The notes below the pieces were generated by a model, which was not told the DNA's origin, did not search any database, and was given only the letters and a program-made list of their open reading frames with translations. Below are positions 1-9,222 of a DNA stretch of 64,000 bases, piece after piece. The DNA lies in NCBI GenBank assembly GCA_946965045.2, contig OX337238.1, positions 1,240,001 to 1,304,000 on the forward strand, in the 5' to 3' direction. Position 1 is the first letter of the stretch, and each line of letters begins with the position of its first letter. The translations under genes were made by a program, and so were the position numbers. Origin of the DNA: Epithemia pelagica. Its lineage: Eukaryota; Bacillariophyta; Bacillariophyceae; Surirellales; Surirellaceae.

Positions 1-625
1 TGGATGCTGATAACCCTCCTCCAGAGTATTATTGCGCGAGTTGGAAGCCACGAACCGGGGCCAACCGAACAACCAGTCCTATAAACCATGCGACGGTGAA
101 CGGACCACCATGGACGGAAACAAGCACCACACAATACAAGAAACCATCTAGTCCTATTATCCATTCGACATTTAAAGAATCACCACTGACGGAAACTATC
201 CCCATTCTAAACAAGAAACCAAAGAAACGGTACCAGATCATGGCGGAATCTTTGATACGGACAAGGCACCACAAGGTACAATGTGAAAAAAGGCCAACTA
301 CAAATCATACACAAAATCATAAAGAGTCACCAACACGCCCCAAACCCAAAAAACGCTATCAAGTCTTTCTCGAACGCAGACAGAGAAAGCAAGATACTGG
401 ACCAAATGAGGGACGTGTCGGTGCTGTTTGTCGTCGCATTTCGTCGCGGTGACCAACAACAACAAAGGGATGCAGTGGGGGAGGAGCCAGCGTTGGCGGA
501 GGAGATTGGGTGGGAGTGCCGCACGCTCAGAGCAACCCGCAAGACAAACAACGACCCGTGGTTGGTCCTTGTTTGTGGTGGTGATGATGGTCGCCCTTCT
601 TTGGAATACTTGCGCGCTGGATTTA
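1..625. other. Intergenic stretch at the left edge, with a degenerate tandem repeat
   Basis: No credible gene was found. Positions 60-260 hold loosely repeated blocks of roughly 75-80 bp. Each contains a 'ggtggt...gacggaaac' type core followed by a 'cctat..' segment, read as GTTTCCGTC on the minus strand. The short open frames on both strands repeat themselves and resemble no known family. Positions 430-625 probably hold the 3' flank of the minus-strand oxygenase gene that ends at 626. Confidence 0.4.
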
Positions 626-2401
626 TTACAATTCGGGTCCCAAACTCAGGGCTCCCAAACTGCGCAAATATTGTACAATGGGATGATCTCGACCATGCCA
701 CTTTTCCGCAATCCGAAGAGGGGTTTCTCCGTATCCACCATGGGTCCGACTATTGATACTGGCCCCCCGTTGAATCAACAATTCGACAATGTCCTTGTTC
801 CCACTCACCACACCTTGATGCAAGACTTGCCATCCATTTTCGTCTCGTTCCGTCAAGAGCGTTTGCCTAGGGTTGTCAGCCTCCTCCTCCTGGGAATCCT
901 CGTCGGAATCACGTGGACGCCGCCGACGACGACGTTTGGTTTCTTCCTCTTCTTCCAAGGCTTGCGCCAATTGCGCCAAATTGCCCGTCTTGGCCGCGAC
1001 ATGGGCGGTATTGGGCAATACCTTGTCGGGCGGGGTCCACCCTTCAGGATTTTCCGCCTTCCAATGGGCTTCTTCGGGCGATTCTCGTTGAATGTAGGGG
1101 GGCAAGGCCGTGCCATGTTCGGGTCCCGCCACACCCTTGGCAATGGTGGCGCGATACAGTTCCTCCACAGAAGTGGTAGCAGTACCAGTACCACTTTGTC
1201 GATGATAAATGCCCGACTGTTCATCTTGATGCAGGGCCGTCCCCGTGGGTTCAAAATGAATAAAAATCAAGGCCACAAAATCACCCTTGAGAGGAAAGGG
1301 ATGACCTGCGCGTGTTTCCAGAACAAGAAGAAGAACAACAACAAGAAGCACAACAACAAGAGGCAACACAAGAAAGAACAAACCAAACGCCGTTCGAGCA
1401 ATGAAACAGAATTCATTGAGTCATGACTCGACCCCCCACAAATTTGTTGGGCAAAACACACACTACTACGTACCATGAATGACGGAATGACTTTCAAAGA
1501 GAAACATATCTCCCGGTTCCAAGGTAATATTATGGGCCTGGCCGTCGTGATTGTAGACTTCGAGCGGCCAGGGTTCGTCGACTTGTTGGGCGACGGGGAT
1601 CATGGCACTGGCCACCAGGGGCAAGCGATCCACGTGCGGCAACATGATACTGCCTTCCCCATAGACGCGAATGCCATAGAGGGAACAGGGTTGCAATTCT
1701 TGGGCCGTCCATTCTTCCAACAGGGCCGCCGAGGCCTCCCAAATTTGCCGCTTGAGTTCTGGTCCCGATCCGCGCAAGCCTTGATCATCGACCGAAATCA
1801 AATACGTCGGTGCCTCCCAATAATTGACATAGGTATTGCCTTCCGGCCACTGTTCTTCTTGTCCCTTGTAATGATTTTGTTGCCAAAATTTGCGAATCAC
1901 TTGCGTCAAGGAGGGTGGGGCTTGAATCTTGGCAAAGCCCTGTTGCGTGAAATTGACCATGCTGGCTGGTTGTCGCAAATTCATCATCATGCGACTATAC
2001 TCGTGTTGATCGCAGGAATCGGCCTCGTCGGGAAAGGCTTGACGACAGGCTTCCAAATGCTGTCGATACAAGGCTTGACGATTGCCCAAGGGTTGCAACG
2101 GCATGTCCTGATATTGCACAGGAATGCTACTGCTACTACTAGAATGATGCGGCAACCAGGGATAATTGGTCGAGACGGAATGAAAAATGGGAAAGGACAC
2201 ATCCACGCCATAGGACGACTGTTGTTCTTGTTCTTGTTGTTGTTGATTGGAAGGAGAATCATCGACCGTGGCACAGACGGAACCAAATGACGACAACAAC
2301 AGGATAAAGAGTGGAACAGTCCACCACAGGGCAAGCCCCAACTGCTTCGGCTGACATGGTTGAACAGGGCGTTCTTGCTGTGATTGCCTTGTCGTCGTCA
2401 T
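626..2401 (-). CDS. 2-oxoglutarate/Fe(II) oxygenase (prolyl-4-hydroxylase-like) with C-terminal ankyrin repeats
   Basis: Two exons, 2401-1474 and 1305-626, are separated by a 168-bp intron (donor GTACGT, acceptor GCAG). Joined, they give 535 residues. Residues about 22-45 form a hydrophobic signal peptide or anchor, so the protein probably enters the secretory pathway. The double-stranded beta-helix domain lies at about 190-340. The iron ligands are visible as H256-x-D258 in LPHVDR and a distal His at 309 in SVIHGHPFPLKG. The intron splits the codon just after this His, and splicing restores the conserved HGHPFP stretch, which supports the junction. The C-terminal third carries an Arg/Glu-rich coiled segment and then ankyrin-like repeats (GNKDIVELLIQRGASIN). 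By family, such enzymes hydroxylate prolines or related residues; the substrate here is unknown. The gene diverges from the aldo-keto reductase gene across about 550 bp. Confidence 0.75.
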
Positions 2402-2952
2402 GATGATGAGAATGGTGGTAATCGTAGCAGTGGTAGTAGTTGTTGTCGTCGTCTCTCTTTGTGGTTTTTCTATATAGGGGTCAATGGATTCGTAGTATTC
2501 GAGATCTTATTGTTTGGTTGTGGGGAGGATGACAACAATATAACGAGAACAACCTCTCACAATCACAACAACAAGAAATCCATACTTCGCGTTTTGGCAA
2601 TATATGGTGTATGGGAACAAGACCCCGATCGCGATCGGTGTGAGTTCTCGTGGTGGAAATGCGTTCCGTTCGTTGGAAGCAGATCAATGAGGCCGTTTGA
2701 TATAAAAAAAATGATAATCGCGTGTTCAATAAGCGTGCCCTATCGTCCGATGAGTCCCGGATGGAGATCCAGATCTGCGCTCGCGCGCACGCGAACATCA
2801 ATCGTCGTCATGCCGTCGTCCGTTCGTATGTCGCAGAAGAGAAACAAGATCTGGTTGCCTGTTTTGGAGTTGTTCGGTGGACACACAAGAGGATCGGAGA
2901 TCGGAGAAGTAAGTCGTGTTTCGTGTTGTGTGATCTCCACGTAATTTACCAT
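2402..2952. promoter_or_regulatory. Divergent intergenic promoter region
   Basis: This 551-bp gap lies between two divergently transcribed genes. A palindromic CTATATAG sits at about 2470, some 70 bp upstream of the oxygenase ATG on the minus strand, and could be its TATA element. A 'gatataaaaaaa' stretch at about 2699 could serve the plus-strand reductase. These assignments rest on position and sequence only. Confidence 0.3.
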
Positions 2953-3951
2953 ATGCAATCCTTTGCCTTGAATTCGGGCCATTCGATTCCAGCCTTGGGC
3001 TTTGGAACGTGGAAGGTTCCGGCCGATCAAGTGGGTGGTTTGGTCCAACAAGCCTTGGCGGCTGGATACCGTCATGTGGATTGTGCCGCCGCCTATGCCA
3101 ATGAAGCCGAGGTCGGTCAAGCCTTGGTCGATTGCTTTCGGGAGGGTACCGTGAAACGCCAAGACGTCTTTGTCACGTCCAAATTGTGGAATTCCAAACA
3201 TGCTCCCCAAGACGTTCGACCAGCCTTGTTGCAAACCTTGTCGGATTTGCAAGTGGACTATTTGGATTTGTACTTGATTCATTGGCCCGTGGCCTTGAAG
3301 GATGGTCATGGCTTTCCCGTCACGTTGGACGATTTGATTTCCCTCGACGATTGTCCCATTGCCGAAACCTGGGCCGAATTGGAACAAGCCGTGGACGATG
3401 GCTTGGTCAAGAGCATTGGAGTGTCCAATTTTTCACCGTACAAATTACACAAGCTCTTGCAAACCTGTCGCATTCCACCGGCCGTCAATCAAGTGGAATG
3501 CCATCCCTATTTGCAATTGGCCGACTTGCATCGGTATTGTCAAGCCCACAACATTCATGTCACGGGATACAGTCCGTTGGGATCGCCCGATCGACCCGAC
3601 GTGGTGAGTAAGGAGGCCCATGAACCACTCTTGTTGCAGGATGAAACGATTGCCGCCATTGCCACCAAACATGGCGTGTCACCGGCTCAAGTCTTGTTGC
3701 ATTGGGGTGTCGTGTGTGGTCCCCATTCCGTCTTGTGCAAATCGTCCAGTCGAACCCGGTTGGAGCAAAATGTCGCCAGTCTGTCCGCGCTTGTCCTCAA
3801 TGACGACGACAAGGCCCAATTACAAGCCTTGGATCGACATCGACGATACATTACCGGAGCCTTTTGGATTGTCGAGAACGGTCCCTATACCATGGAAAAT
3901 TTGTGGGATGAAGGCACCACCGTGGATAATCTCTTGGCGGAGAAGAAATGA
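2953..3951 (+). CDS. Aldo-keto reductase, complete copy
   Basis: Single-exon gene of 332 residues. The ATG at 2953 opens with the canonical AKR start (MQSFALNSGHSIPALGFGTW). A further in-frame ATG at 2722 would add 77 residues with no AKR homology and is not used here. The catalytic tetrad of the family is visible: Asp and Tyr in DCAAAYANE, Lys in VTSKLW and His in LIHWPV. The NADPH-binding C-terminal part is present, with the GVSNFS and NQVECHPY motifs and the CKSSS/RLEQN segment. The family reduces aldehydes and ketones with NADPH in the cytosol; the substrate cannot be read from sequence. The 3' part (from 3391) and everything downstream to about 5964 recur at 13909-16570. Confidence 0.88.
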   Translation: MQSFALNSGHSIPALGFGTWKVPADQVGGLVQQALAAGYRHVDCAAAYANEAEVGQALVDCFREGTVKRQDVFVTSKLWNSKHAPQDVRPALLQTLSDLQVDYLDLYLIHWPVALKDGHGFPVTLDDLISLDDCPIAETWAELEQAVDDGLVKSIGVSNFSPYKLHKLLQTCRIPPAVNQVECHPYLQLADLHRYCQAHNIHVTGYSPLGSPDRPDVVSKEAHEPLLLQDETIAAIATKHGVSPAQVLLHWGVVCGPHSVLCKSSSRTRLEQNVASLSALVLNDDDKAQLQALDRHRRYITGAFWIVENGPYTMENLWDEGTTVDNLLAEKK

Positions 3952-4410
3952 AAACGAAACATCCTAGTAGGAGAGTGAAATCCATATAGATGGTTGATGC
4001 AGCAATATCGATTGATACAACTAGCTAGCTACAAAGGACTGTGAACTGCCGAAACAAAGCATCATGGCATGTTTCGCAGCGTGAATGGTTTCATCCCAAC
4101 CACCAAATCGGTCCAGTGGTTCCCACGTCCATTTCCGAAACAACACTGTTCATCTCGCGATCTCTCTCTCTCTCTCTTCTCTGCAAACCAAATCAAGACG
4201 AGTTCTGTGAATTGTTTTGTTGGTTAGCCTTCTCTCTCGTAGAAACTTTGTCTCTCTCGTAGAAACTTTGTCTCTCTCTCTCTCTCTCTCTCGGCATGGT
4301 AGTCTCATGGCGCCAGTGTCGTAAGCGCGTATTTCCGGGGTGTTTGTGGTGTCCGAACCAAGGATGGAACCATGCAGACGACAACCATTGGGGCATTCCC
4401 ATGGACACAA
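3952..4410. other. Non-coding stretch between reductase and dynamin fragment, with CT microsatellite and 20-bp repeat
   Basis: No gene is seen here. Short CT runs occur at about 4160-4180. A 20-bp unit (tctctctcgtagaaactttg) is repeated twice from 4231 and runs into a longer CT tract ending at about 4292. The second copy of the duplication has shorter CT tracts (about 14746-14801). CT-rich DNA can act as promoter or 5' UTR in compact genomes, but nothing here proves it. Confidence 0.5.
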
Positions 4411-5346
4411 CCGTAACATCGCAACGCAGTCGGAACCAAATGAGTTGACACGCTTCCCCATTTTGCGTGATCGAAGGGTAAGTATGCTGAGAAATATGCG
4501 CATACATTTTGTTTAGCAATTTTGTTCTCTAACGCATTCCACAAACAGAACCTGCTACGTCGTTGCGTTTCTCCGACGCAAATGATGGTGGCAAACTGGG
4601 TCAAGATTGAACTTGCGTATATTAACACCTCTCACCCAGACTTTATTGGAGGATCACAAGCTGTTGCTTCTTTGATGGCGAAGATTGGAAAAGAGAATGA
4701 CCGCAAGTGTGCGGCCGGTATTGCCGGTGTTGTCGGAGTGCCCGATAACGCACCGGCCCCTCTTTCGGACGCATCCGTGAACAACTACGAATATGAAGGT
4801 GAAGATGAGAACGTCTCGGTGTATGAGAAGCGATCAGCAAAGAGTGGAGGTATCATGGGCATGCTTTTTCAAAAGGAAGGCAAGCCGGGCAACAACGGAA
4901 AGAATGGTGGTCCCGTAGGAGGTCCTCCTTCTACGGTAGGTTCGGCCCGAAAGACCCAAAAAGGACGGGCCTCCTTAGAACCACCCAGTATGGTTGAGCT
5001 TCCACAGGTTCCAGATTGTATGAACCAGGCTGATATTCCAGTCACAGAGAAGGAAACGATTGAAATGGAAATCATCAAAACCTTGGTGGGTTCGTATTTT
5101 GACATTGTGCGCAAGAATTTTACTGACATGGTCCCAAAGACTTTCATGTATTTCCTGGTCAACCATGTGCGTGATTCGCTGCAGAATGAACTCGTATCCG
5201 AGCTATACCGTGAAGCCGAAGTTGGCACACTTTTGCAAGAGGCCGAAGATATCGCAGCTCGCCGTCAGAGTTGCATGGAGATGAAGGATTTGCTCGGTAA
5301 GGTAATGGAAATTGTCAACGAAGTGCGAGACTATACAACACAATGA
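4411..5346 (+). pseudogene. 5'-truncated dynamin-related protein fragment (stalk end plus GED), copy 1
   Basis: The last exon runs from about 4550 (after 'ccacaaacag') to the stop at 5344-5346. It encodes the end of the dynamin stalk (IELAYINTSHPDFIGG), a Gly/Asn/Pro-rich linker and the GTPase effector domain (KTLVGSYFDIVRKNFTDMVP, followed by VNHVRDSLQNELVSELY). A short upstream exon piece ends at the donor GTAAGT at about 4480 and encodes ELTRFPILRD. In this copy it lacks 15 bp present in the second copy, losing the conserved MVEVV residues. The GTPase domain (P-loop, dynamin signature) and most of the stalk are absent, so no active dynamin can be made. It is best read as a captured or duplicated 3' fragment. 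An ATG at 4522 lies inside the intron, so an expressed partial protein of about 270 residues cannot be excluded. Confidence 0.7.
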
Positions 5347-5598
5347 AATAGGCAGTCTCCGGTGAGTTGGGAACGGCTCTACTTGGGAGTAACAGTATTG
5401 TCAAAAAGTGGGCGCACGTTGTTTCTATGACCAAAGCAAGGAGTAAATCTCAAAAACTGGAGTCTCTTTGTGTTTACTTGGAAAAATGCATGTCATGGAA
5501 AATCAGTGTCTAGATTTGTTGGATATTCTGTCGCCAAGTATCCAAACAATTTCATATGTATCAAACGAGTAATTTCCCTTCCACTTGCAAAATATCGC

Positions 5599-6165
5599 CT
5601 AGAGACGAATGCCGATGAATTTCTTGAAGCAATCACGGCGCGTCTCCACTGTGCCTCCGGACGCCTGGCCGTAGAAACCCAGCGCGGCAGTCAACGCAGG
5701 CCCATTCATGGTGTTCAAAGCTTGAAGAGTGGCAGGAAACAGGGGAAATGGGTTCCCAGTGCCATCATTCAACGGAGTAAGCATATCATTTTGATGGACA
5801 GCCACGGCGTTGCTTTGACGTGCATTGATATTCACGAGTTGTGCATCGATATTCGCGAGGCGTGCATTGATAGGAGCCAAGCCAGCAGCCAAGCCAGCAG
5901 CCAAAGCAGGACCAAACCAAGCAGGGGCTCCTCCCCCCGCCACAACGCCTGTGGCAGCAGCAGTGCAACGTGCTTGGAACGCTTCGTGATCCCCGTACTC
6001 TGCTTCCGTGATGGAACCATTTTGAAATAGGCCCTCCGCTATTTTCTCGCGCTTTGCAGACCGAGTGATGCGGACATTGGCAGGCCTAGCTGCGCCAACG
6101 TCGACAATTAAATCGAGAGCCGCTTGAGCATTCGGGTTTGCAACTACAGGTGGATTGAACGCCAT
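5599..6165 (-). CDS. Small repeat-family protein with coiled coil and SAP-like C-terminal region, copy 1
   Basis: 188 residues from the ATG at 6165 (MAFNPPVVANPNAQ). The frame also stays open upstream to 6417, through the retrotransposon terminal repeat, but this ATG is the natural start. The N-terminal region resembles a small helical domain (ITRSAKREKIAEGL). It is followed by an Ala/Gly-Leu repeat (AAGL units from a 12-bp DNA repeat), a short heptad stretch (INARLANIDAQLVNINARQ) and a C-terminal region with a SAP-like look (FPATLQALNTMNG, then FYGQASGGTVETRRDCFKKF). Similar architecture is, to my knowledge, widespread in multicopy proteins of fungi and protists, but no function is established. 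The start lies 56 bp from the left terminal repeat of the retrotransposon and points away from it. Two further damaged copies lie at 16191-16570 and 19131-19388. Confidence 0.55.
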   Translation of the reverse strand: MAFNPPVVANPNAQAALDLIVDVGAARPANVRITRSAKREKIAEGLFQNGSITEAEYGDHEAFQARCTAAATGVVAGGGAPAWFGPALAAGLAAGLAPINARLANIDAQLVNINARQSNAVAVHQNDMLTPLNDGTGNPFPLFPATLQALNTMNGPALTAALGFYGQASGGTVETRRDCFKKFIGIRL

Positions 6166-6220
6166 GGTATGGTAATGACAAAATGACAGCGAGTTCACGA
6201 AAAACTTTTCGGGCGGATGC

Positions 6221-6292
6221 TTGTCTGTCGTGCGTACGTCGTGACGCGGCAGGAGTTCGGGAGCAGATGTTCGGACATCAGATGGACGAGCA
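6221..6292. repeat. Left terminal direct repeat of the retrotransposon
   Basis: Begins ttgtctgtcgtgcgtacgtc and ends gatggacgagca. It matches 13840-13901 except for a 10-bp insertion (gcggcaggag) present only here. The inverted partial element copy at 17229-19332 contains the same sequence with the 10-bp insertion (about 19008-19079). Confidence 0.65.
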
Positions 6293-6474
6293 CGCGCGGA
6301 GCGCGCACACGGCCACGGCCAGCGCGCAACTGTGGATGGAGCTGGGAAGCAGAACATCGGCATCAGAGTCGAGCTCACAATCTTGGGATAGTGAGTAGAG
6401 ACTTCGAAATCTGCCATCTCAAGTGGAGGACATCAAACTAGATAGTTCTAAGGATTCAAAAACTGTTTGCTACG

Positions 6475-9222
6475 ATGACTGTTTCGACTAATCCTTTCTT
6501 TGAGGACGACGACTTCTTCTTCCCGCCTCCGGACCCGCCTCAACAGGATCCTTTGATGGGTTTGAAAGGTCCTCCCCCTTCCAACGGGACTGCTTCTGAC
6601 ATTCCTGTTGTCTCCCAACTTTCCCATGGAAATGATACCCATGCTGGTGTTTCGGAAACCGAAGTGGTCGACCTCTGCTCGGTAGATGGTGACGGTTCCC
6701 GTGGCAACGATGGTTCGAATATCCATGCGTCGTCTGGTACTCGTGCAGGCGTTGGAACACGTTCTGTCCATGGTGGCGGTACTACTCCCAAGGAATCGAC
6801 CCCTCTCCCCTTCAAGCGTTCGGACATGTTCAAAGGTGTCTTCCCAATCTCGTCTTCGGAGAAGGCTCGACTTTTGTCATGCCGCCCGGTTGATTGGTCT
6901 GATTCTTCTTGTTCGGATCTCCATCTTTCGATCGACAGTGACCTCAAGATTTGGAAGGATGTGTTTACGAGTTTCGGGAATGTGACATCACTCCAAGACC
7001 TTCAACGCTTTCTATCCTGTGACTTGAATGGCTCCCCATTCGCATTCCTGGGTACTGACCATGACAAGAAATTGTGCCTGATCCATAACTTCTTGTTAGC
7101 TCCCGACTCTGGTTCGATTGTCAATCCCTCCCCTTCCTTTATCTGCCTCACGCAAGCAGGCTTTGACAGTCCCCAAGTCTCTTTGGTATCCAATGAACTA
7201 CGCTCCGTTTTGATTAGCACGGAGTATTCAGGTATCCCGTCTTTGTCCATGATCTTTGAAGAATGTGTGTCCAATTTGCATGCTGTTGCTTCTTCGGCTC
7301 CCATTCAAGGCTCTTCCCGACCCTCAGACTCATTCCCAAACTTCCAGTTTGACGGTGACAAGTTTGAAAATCTTTCCCTCCCAGAAGAAACGAACGACGA
7401 CACTGAAGAGACCAAGGCTGATAGTGATGATAATGTACCAGTTGAAGATCCGAATACCTTCGAGTACATGGGAATCTTCCCTCTTCATCCCTCAATCGCT
7501 GGTGAATTGTTGAAACTCTTTTCTAAGGTTGGCTATGACTCTCCTCAGTGTTCCCCCAAGGCTGTGGCGGTGTTCTTATTTCGTTTCCTTGTCCGGCGCT
7601 GGGCACGTTCGATTGGTCGGGACCGCTTTTTGAAGAGTAAGAGTGTGGACATTTCTCATCCAGTCTTTGCTGGAGTCCTTCCTCTATTCCGCTTCCTGTG
7701 GATTGTACAGAAGAAACCGAGAAATGTTGACCCTTTGGTTATGGATGTCCCGTCTAAATTTGACGTTGCCTCGAAGTTGTTTCACCGTCACAAGGCAAAA
7801 GCATTCCCTGACCAGAATTCACCGTTTCGTCTTGGAGTTAGTGACCGACGTCCTCGAGATTTTCCTCCTACCCCAAGTACGAATCCATTGCCTCCACCCT
7901 CAGGGATTCCTCCTTCGTCTTTTGGAGGTATCTCTCCTGAAGCAGTGTTCATGACAGAAAGGTTGTCCGATCGATTGTCCGAAGCCTTTCTCAAGCACTC
8001 CACGCGACTCTCCAAGGACAAAGAGGACGAGAAGAAAGAAGTTTTCAAGAATGCAATTCATTTGAAGAACGGAATTGTGTTTGGCCAAGTGAATCCTGAC
8101 AGTACGGAACTTCCTTCAGTTCCTACTGATTTGGCGCTGGAAATCTTCCGACAGAAGAGTACTCACACTCTCCACTCGCTCATTCACGCTCGTGTGTTGC
8201 GGAAGTCTCAGAATGCATGCTACATCCTGTTTAGCCAGTGTGGTGTTTTGCAGAAATATGGTCTTCGTTGGAAAGGAGATGACCATCCAAGTGGTTTTTC
8301 GCCTTTCTCTTTTGATCCGTACTACAACAGTGGCCCAGACTCTCACCTGTCTTTGGATAGCGACATTCACCAACACATTTTCGAATGCTCCCTTCGCCAA
8401 GACAATGGCCTCTCAACGAAAGATATGCGCGATATCTTTACCAACGAAAAGCTCTTTTGTCCCTTAACGTGCAACGAGTATCTCCTTCAGCTTCGCTCGT
8501 ATTACTTGTTTGCGGTTGCGGTTTGGGGGAGCTCTGCTTTTGTCCCCGGACAAATCCACAAGATGATTGAACACCATGTCTCGAACCGTCGGATGTACCG
8601 TAACAGTCAGAACTACGACAATAAGTTCCTGACTCAAGTTTTGTTTTCCATCGACAACTCAGTCCAGCGGTTTATCGAAGATGTTCTCGAACCGGCAGAG
8701 TGCTTGGAGGATATCACTTTTGACGCCTTAGAGTACCGTATCAACCAACTCTGTTTCAAGATTACCGCTCGCGAATCAGTTTGTCGTATGCTCCCGAAGT
8801 TCTTCTTGACGGCTTTGAATGCCAAGAGTAATAAGGTCACTCCGAATGCCTCTTCTTCAAGTTCGGACCATTCTTCTTCAAAGAAGAATAGTGATTCCAA
8901 GAAGCGTGCTGCTGATTCGTCCAACGATAATTCTGGGAACGCCCAGAAGAAAGCAAAATTTGATTCTCCTAAAGAGTGGTGTCTACCCGCTCGCATGAAG
9001 TATTCGAAGGTTTTCGTTCGCTCTGTCTTGGAAAAAATGCCGACGATGGAAATCAATGGGGAGGAGAAAGCGTTCTGTAACAAACTTCTGGCTTTGAAAG
9101 TTTGCAAGCAAGGCGATGATTGCTATTTTTGCCATGCTGACCCTCGAGAACATGGGAAAGGTGATGAAGTCTCTGCCTTCTACAAAAAGGTGTATGCCGA
9201 TGCCAAGAAAAATCAATCTTGA
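6475..9222 (+). CDS. Gag-like protein of the DIRS-like element, with C-terminal CCCH zinc finger
   Basis: 915 residues from the ATG at 6475. The first 160 residues are acidic and Ser/Asp-rich. The middle (about 330-780) is a mostly helical region of unknown fold. A Ser/Lys-rich linker (about 785-835) precedes a C-terminal zinc finger with cysteines at 868, 877, 883 and a histidine at 887, spacing C-x8-C-x5-C-x3-H. That is the classical RNA-binding CCCH spacing rather than the CCHC knuckle of retroviral Gag, which suggests the element RNA is bound by a different module. The reading frame continues past the TGA at 9220-9222 into the linker and RT frame without a shift, so stop-codon readthrough or a mutated Gag-Pol fusion are both possible. 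A 5' part of this gene recurs inverted at 17439-18821. Confidence 0.7.
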   Translation: MTVSTNPFFEDDDFFFPPPDPPQQDPLMGLKGPPPSNGTASDIPVVSQLSHGNDTHAGVSETEVVDLCSVDGDGSRGNDGSNIHASSGTRAGVGTRSVHGGGTTPKESTPLPFKRSDMFKGVFPISSSEKARLLSCRPVDWSDSSCSDLHLSIDSDLKIWKDVFTSFGNVTSLQDLQRFLSCDLNGSPFAFLGTDHDKKLCLIHNFLLAPDSGSIVNPSPSFICLTQAGFDSPQVSLVSNELRSVLISTEYSGIPSLSMIFEECVSNLHAVASSAPIQGSSRPSDSFPNFQFDGDKFENLSLPEETNDDTEETKADSDDNVPVEDPNTFEYMGIFPLHPSIAGELLKLFSKVGYDSPQCSPKAVAVFLFRFLVRRWARSIGRDRFLKSKSVDISHPVFAGVLPLFRFLWIVQKKPRNVDPLVMDVPSKFDVASKLFHRHKAKAFPDQNSPFRLGVSDRRPRDFPPTPSTNPLPPPSGIPPSSFGGISPEAVFMTERLSDRLSEAFLKHSTRLSKDKEDEKKEVFKNAIHLKNGIVFGQVNPDSTELPSVPTDLALEIFRQKSTHTLHSLIHARVLRKSQNACYILFSQCGVLQKYGLRWKGDDHPSGFSPFSFDPYYNSGPDSHLSLDSDIHQHIFECSLRQDNGLSTKDMRDIFTNEKLFCPLTCNEYLLQLRSYYLFAVAVWGSSAFVPGQIHKMIEHHVSNRRMYRNSQNYDNKFLTQVLFSIDNSVQRFIEDVLEPAECLEDITFDALEYRINQLCFKITARESVCRMLPKFFLTALNAKSNKVTPNASSSSSDHSSSKKNSDSKKRAADSSNDNSGNAQKKAKFDSPKEWCLPARMKYSKVFVRSVLEKMPTMEINGEEKAFCNKLLALKVCKQGDDCYFCHADPREHGKGDEVSAFYKKVYADAKKNQS

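Larger units (their letters stand above)
3391..5964. repeat. Direct repeat, copy 1 (reductase 3' half, dynamin fragment, small repeat-family gene)
   Basis: This segment recurs in the same orientation at 13909-16570. Corresponding landmarks differ by a nearly constant offset. The reductase stop codon is shifted by 10,518 bp, the dynamin stop by 10,523 and the small gene stop by 10,592. The changes come from small indels: CT-repeat length, 15 bp near the dynamin splice donor, and 69 bp at about 5412. Identity is very high by eye. The pattern fits tandem duplication of a unit of about 10.5 kb that includes the retrotransposon. Confidence 0.85.

Noticed and set aside
29-274. 81-codon minus-strand frame at the left edge
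   Set aside because: The peptide repeats itself because the DNA is a degenerate tandem repeat; no family resemblance.
428-1426. Long plus-strand frame of 332 codons
   Set aside because: Runs antisense to the second exon of the oxygenase/ankyrin gene, whose minus-strand product has recognisable domains and intron signals.
2722-2952. 77-residue N-terminal extension of the aldo-keto reductase
   Set aside because: No similarity to the family, and a canonical AKR start is found at the ATG at 2953.
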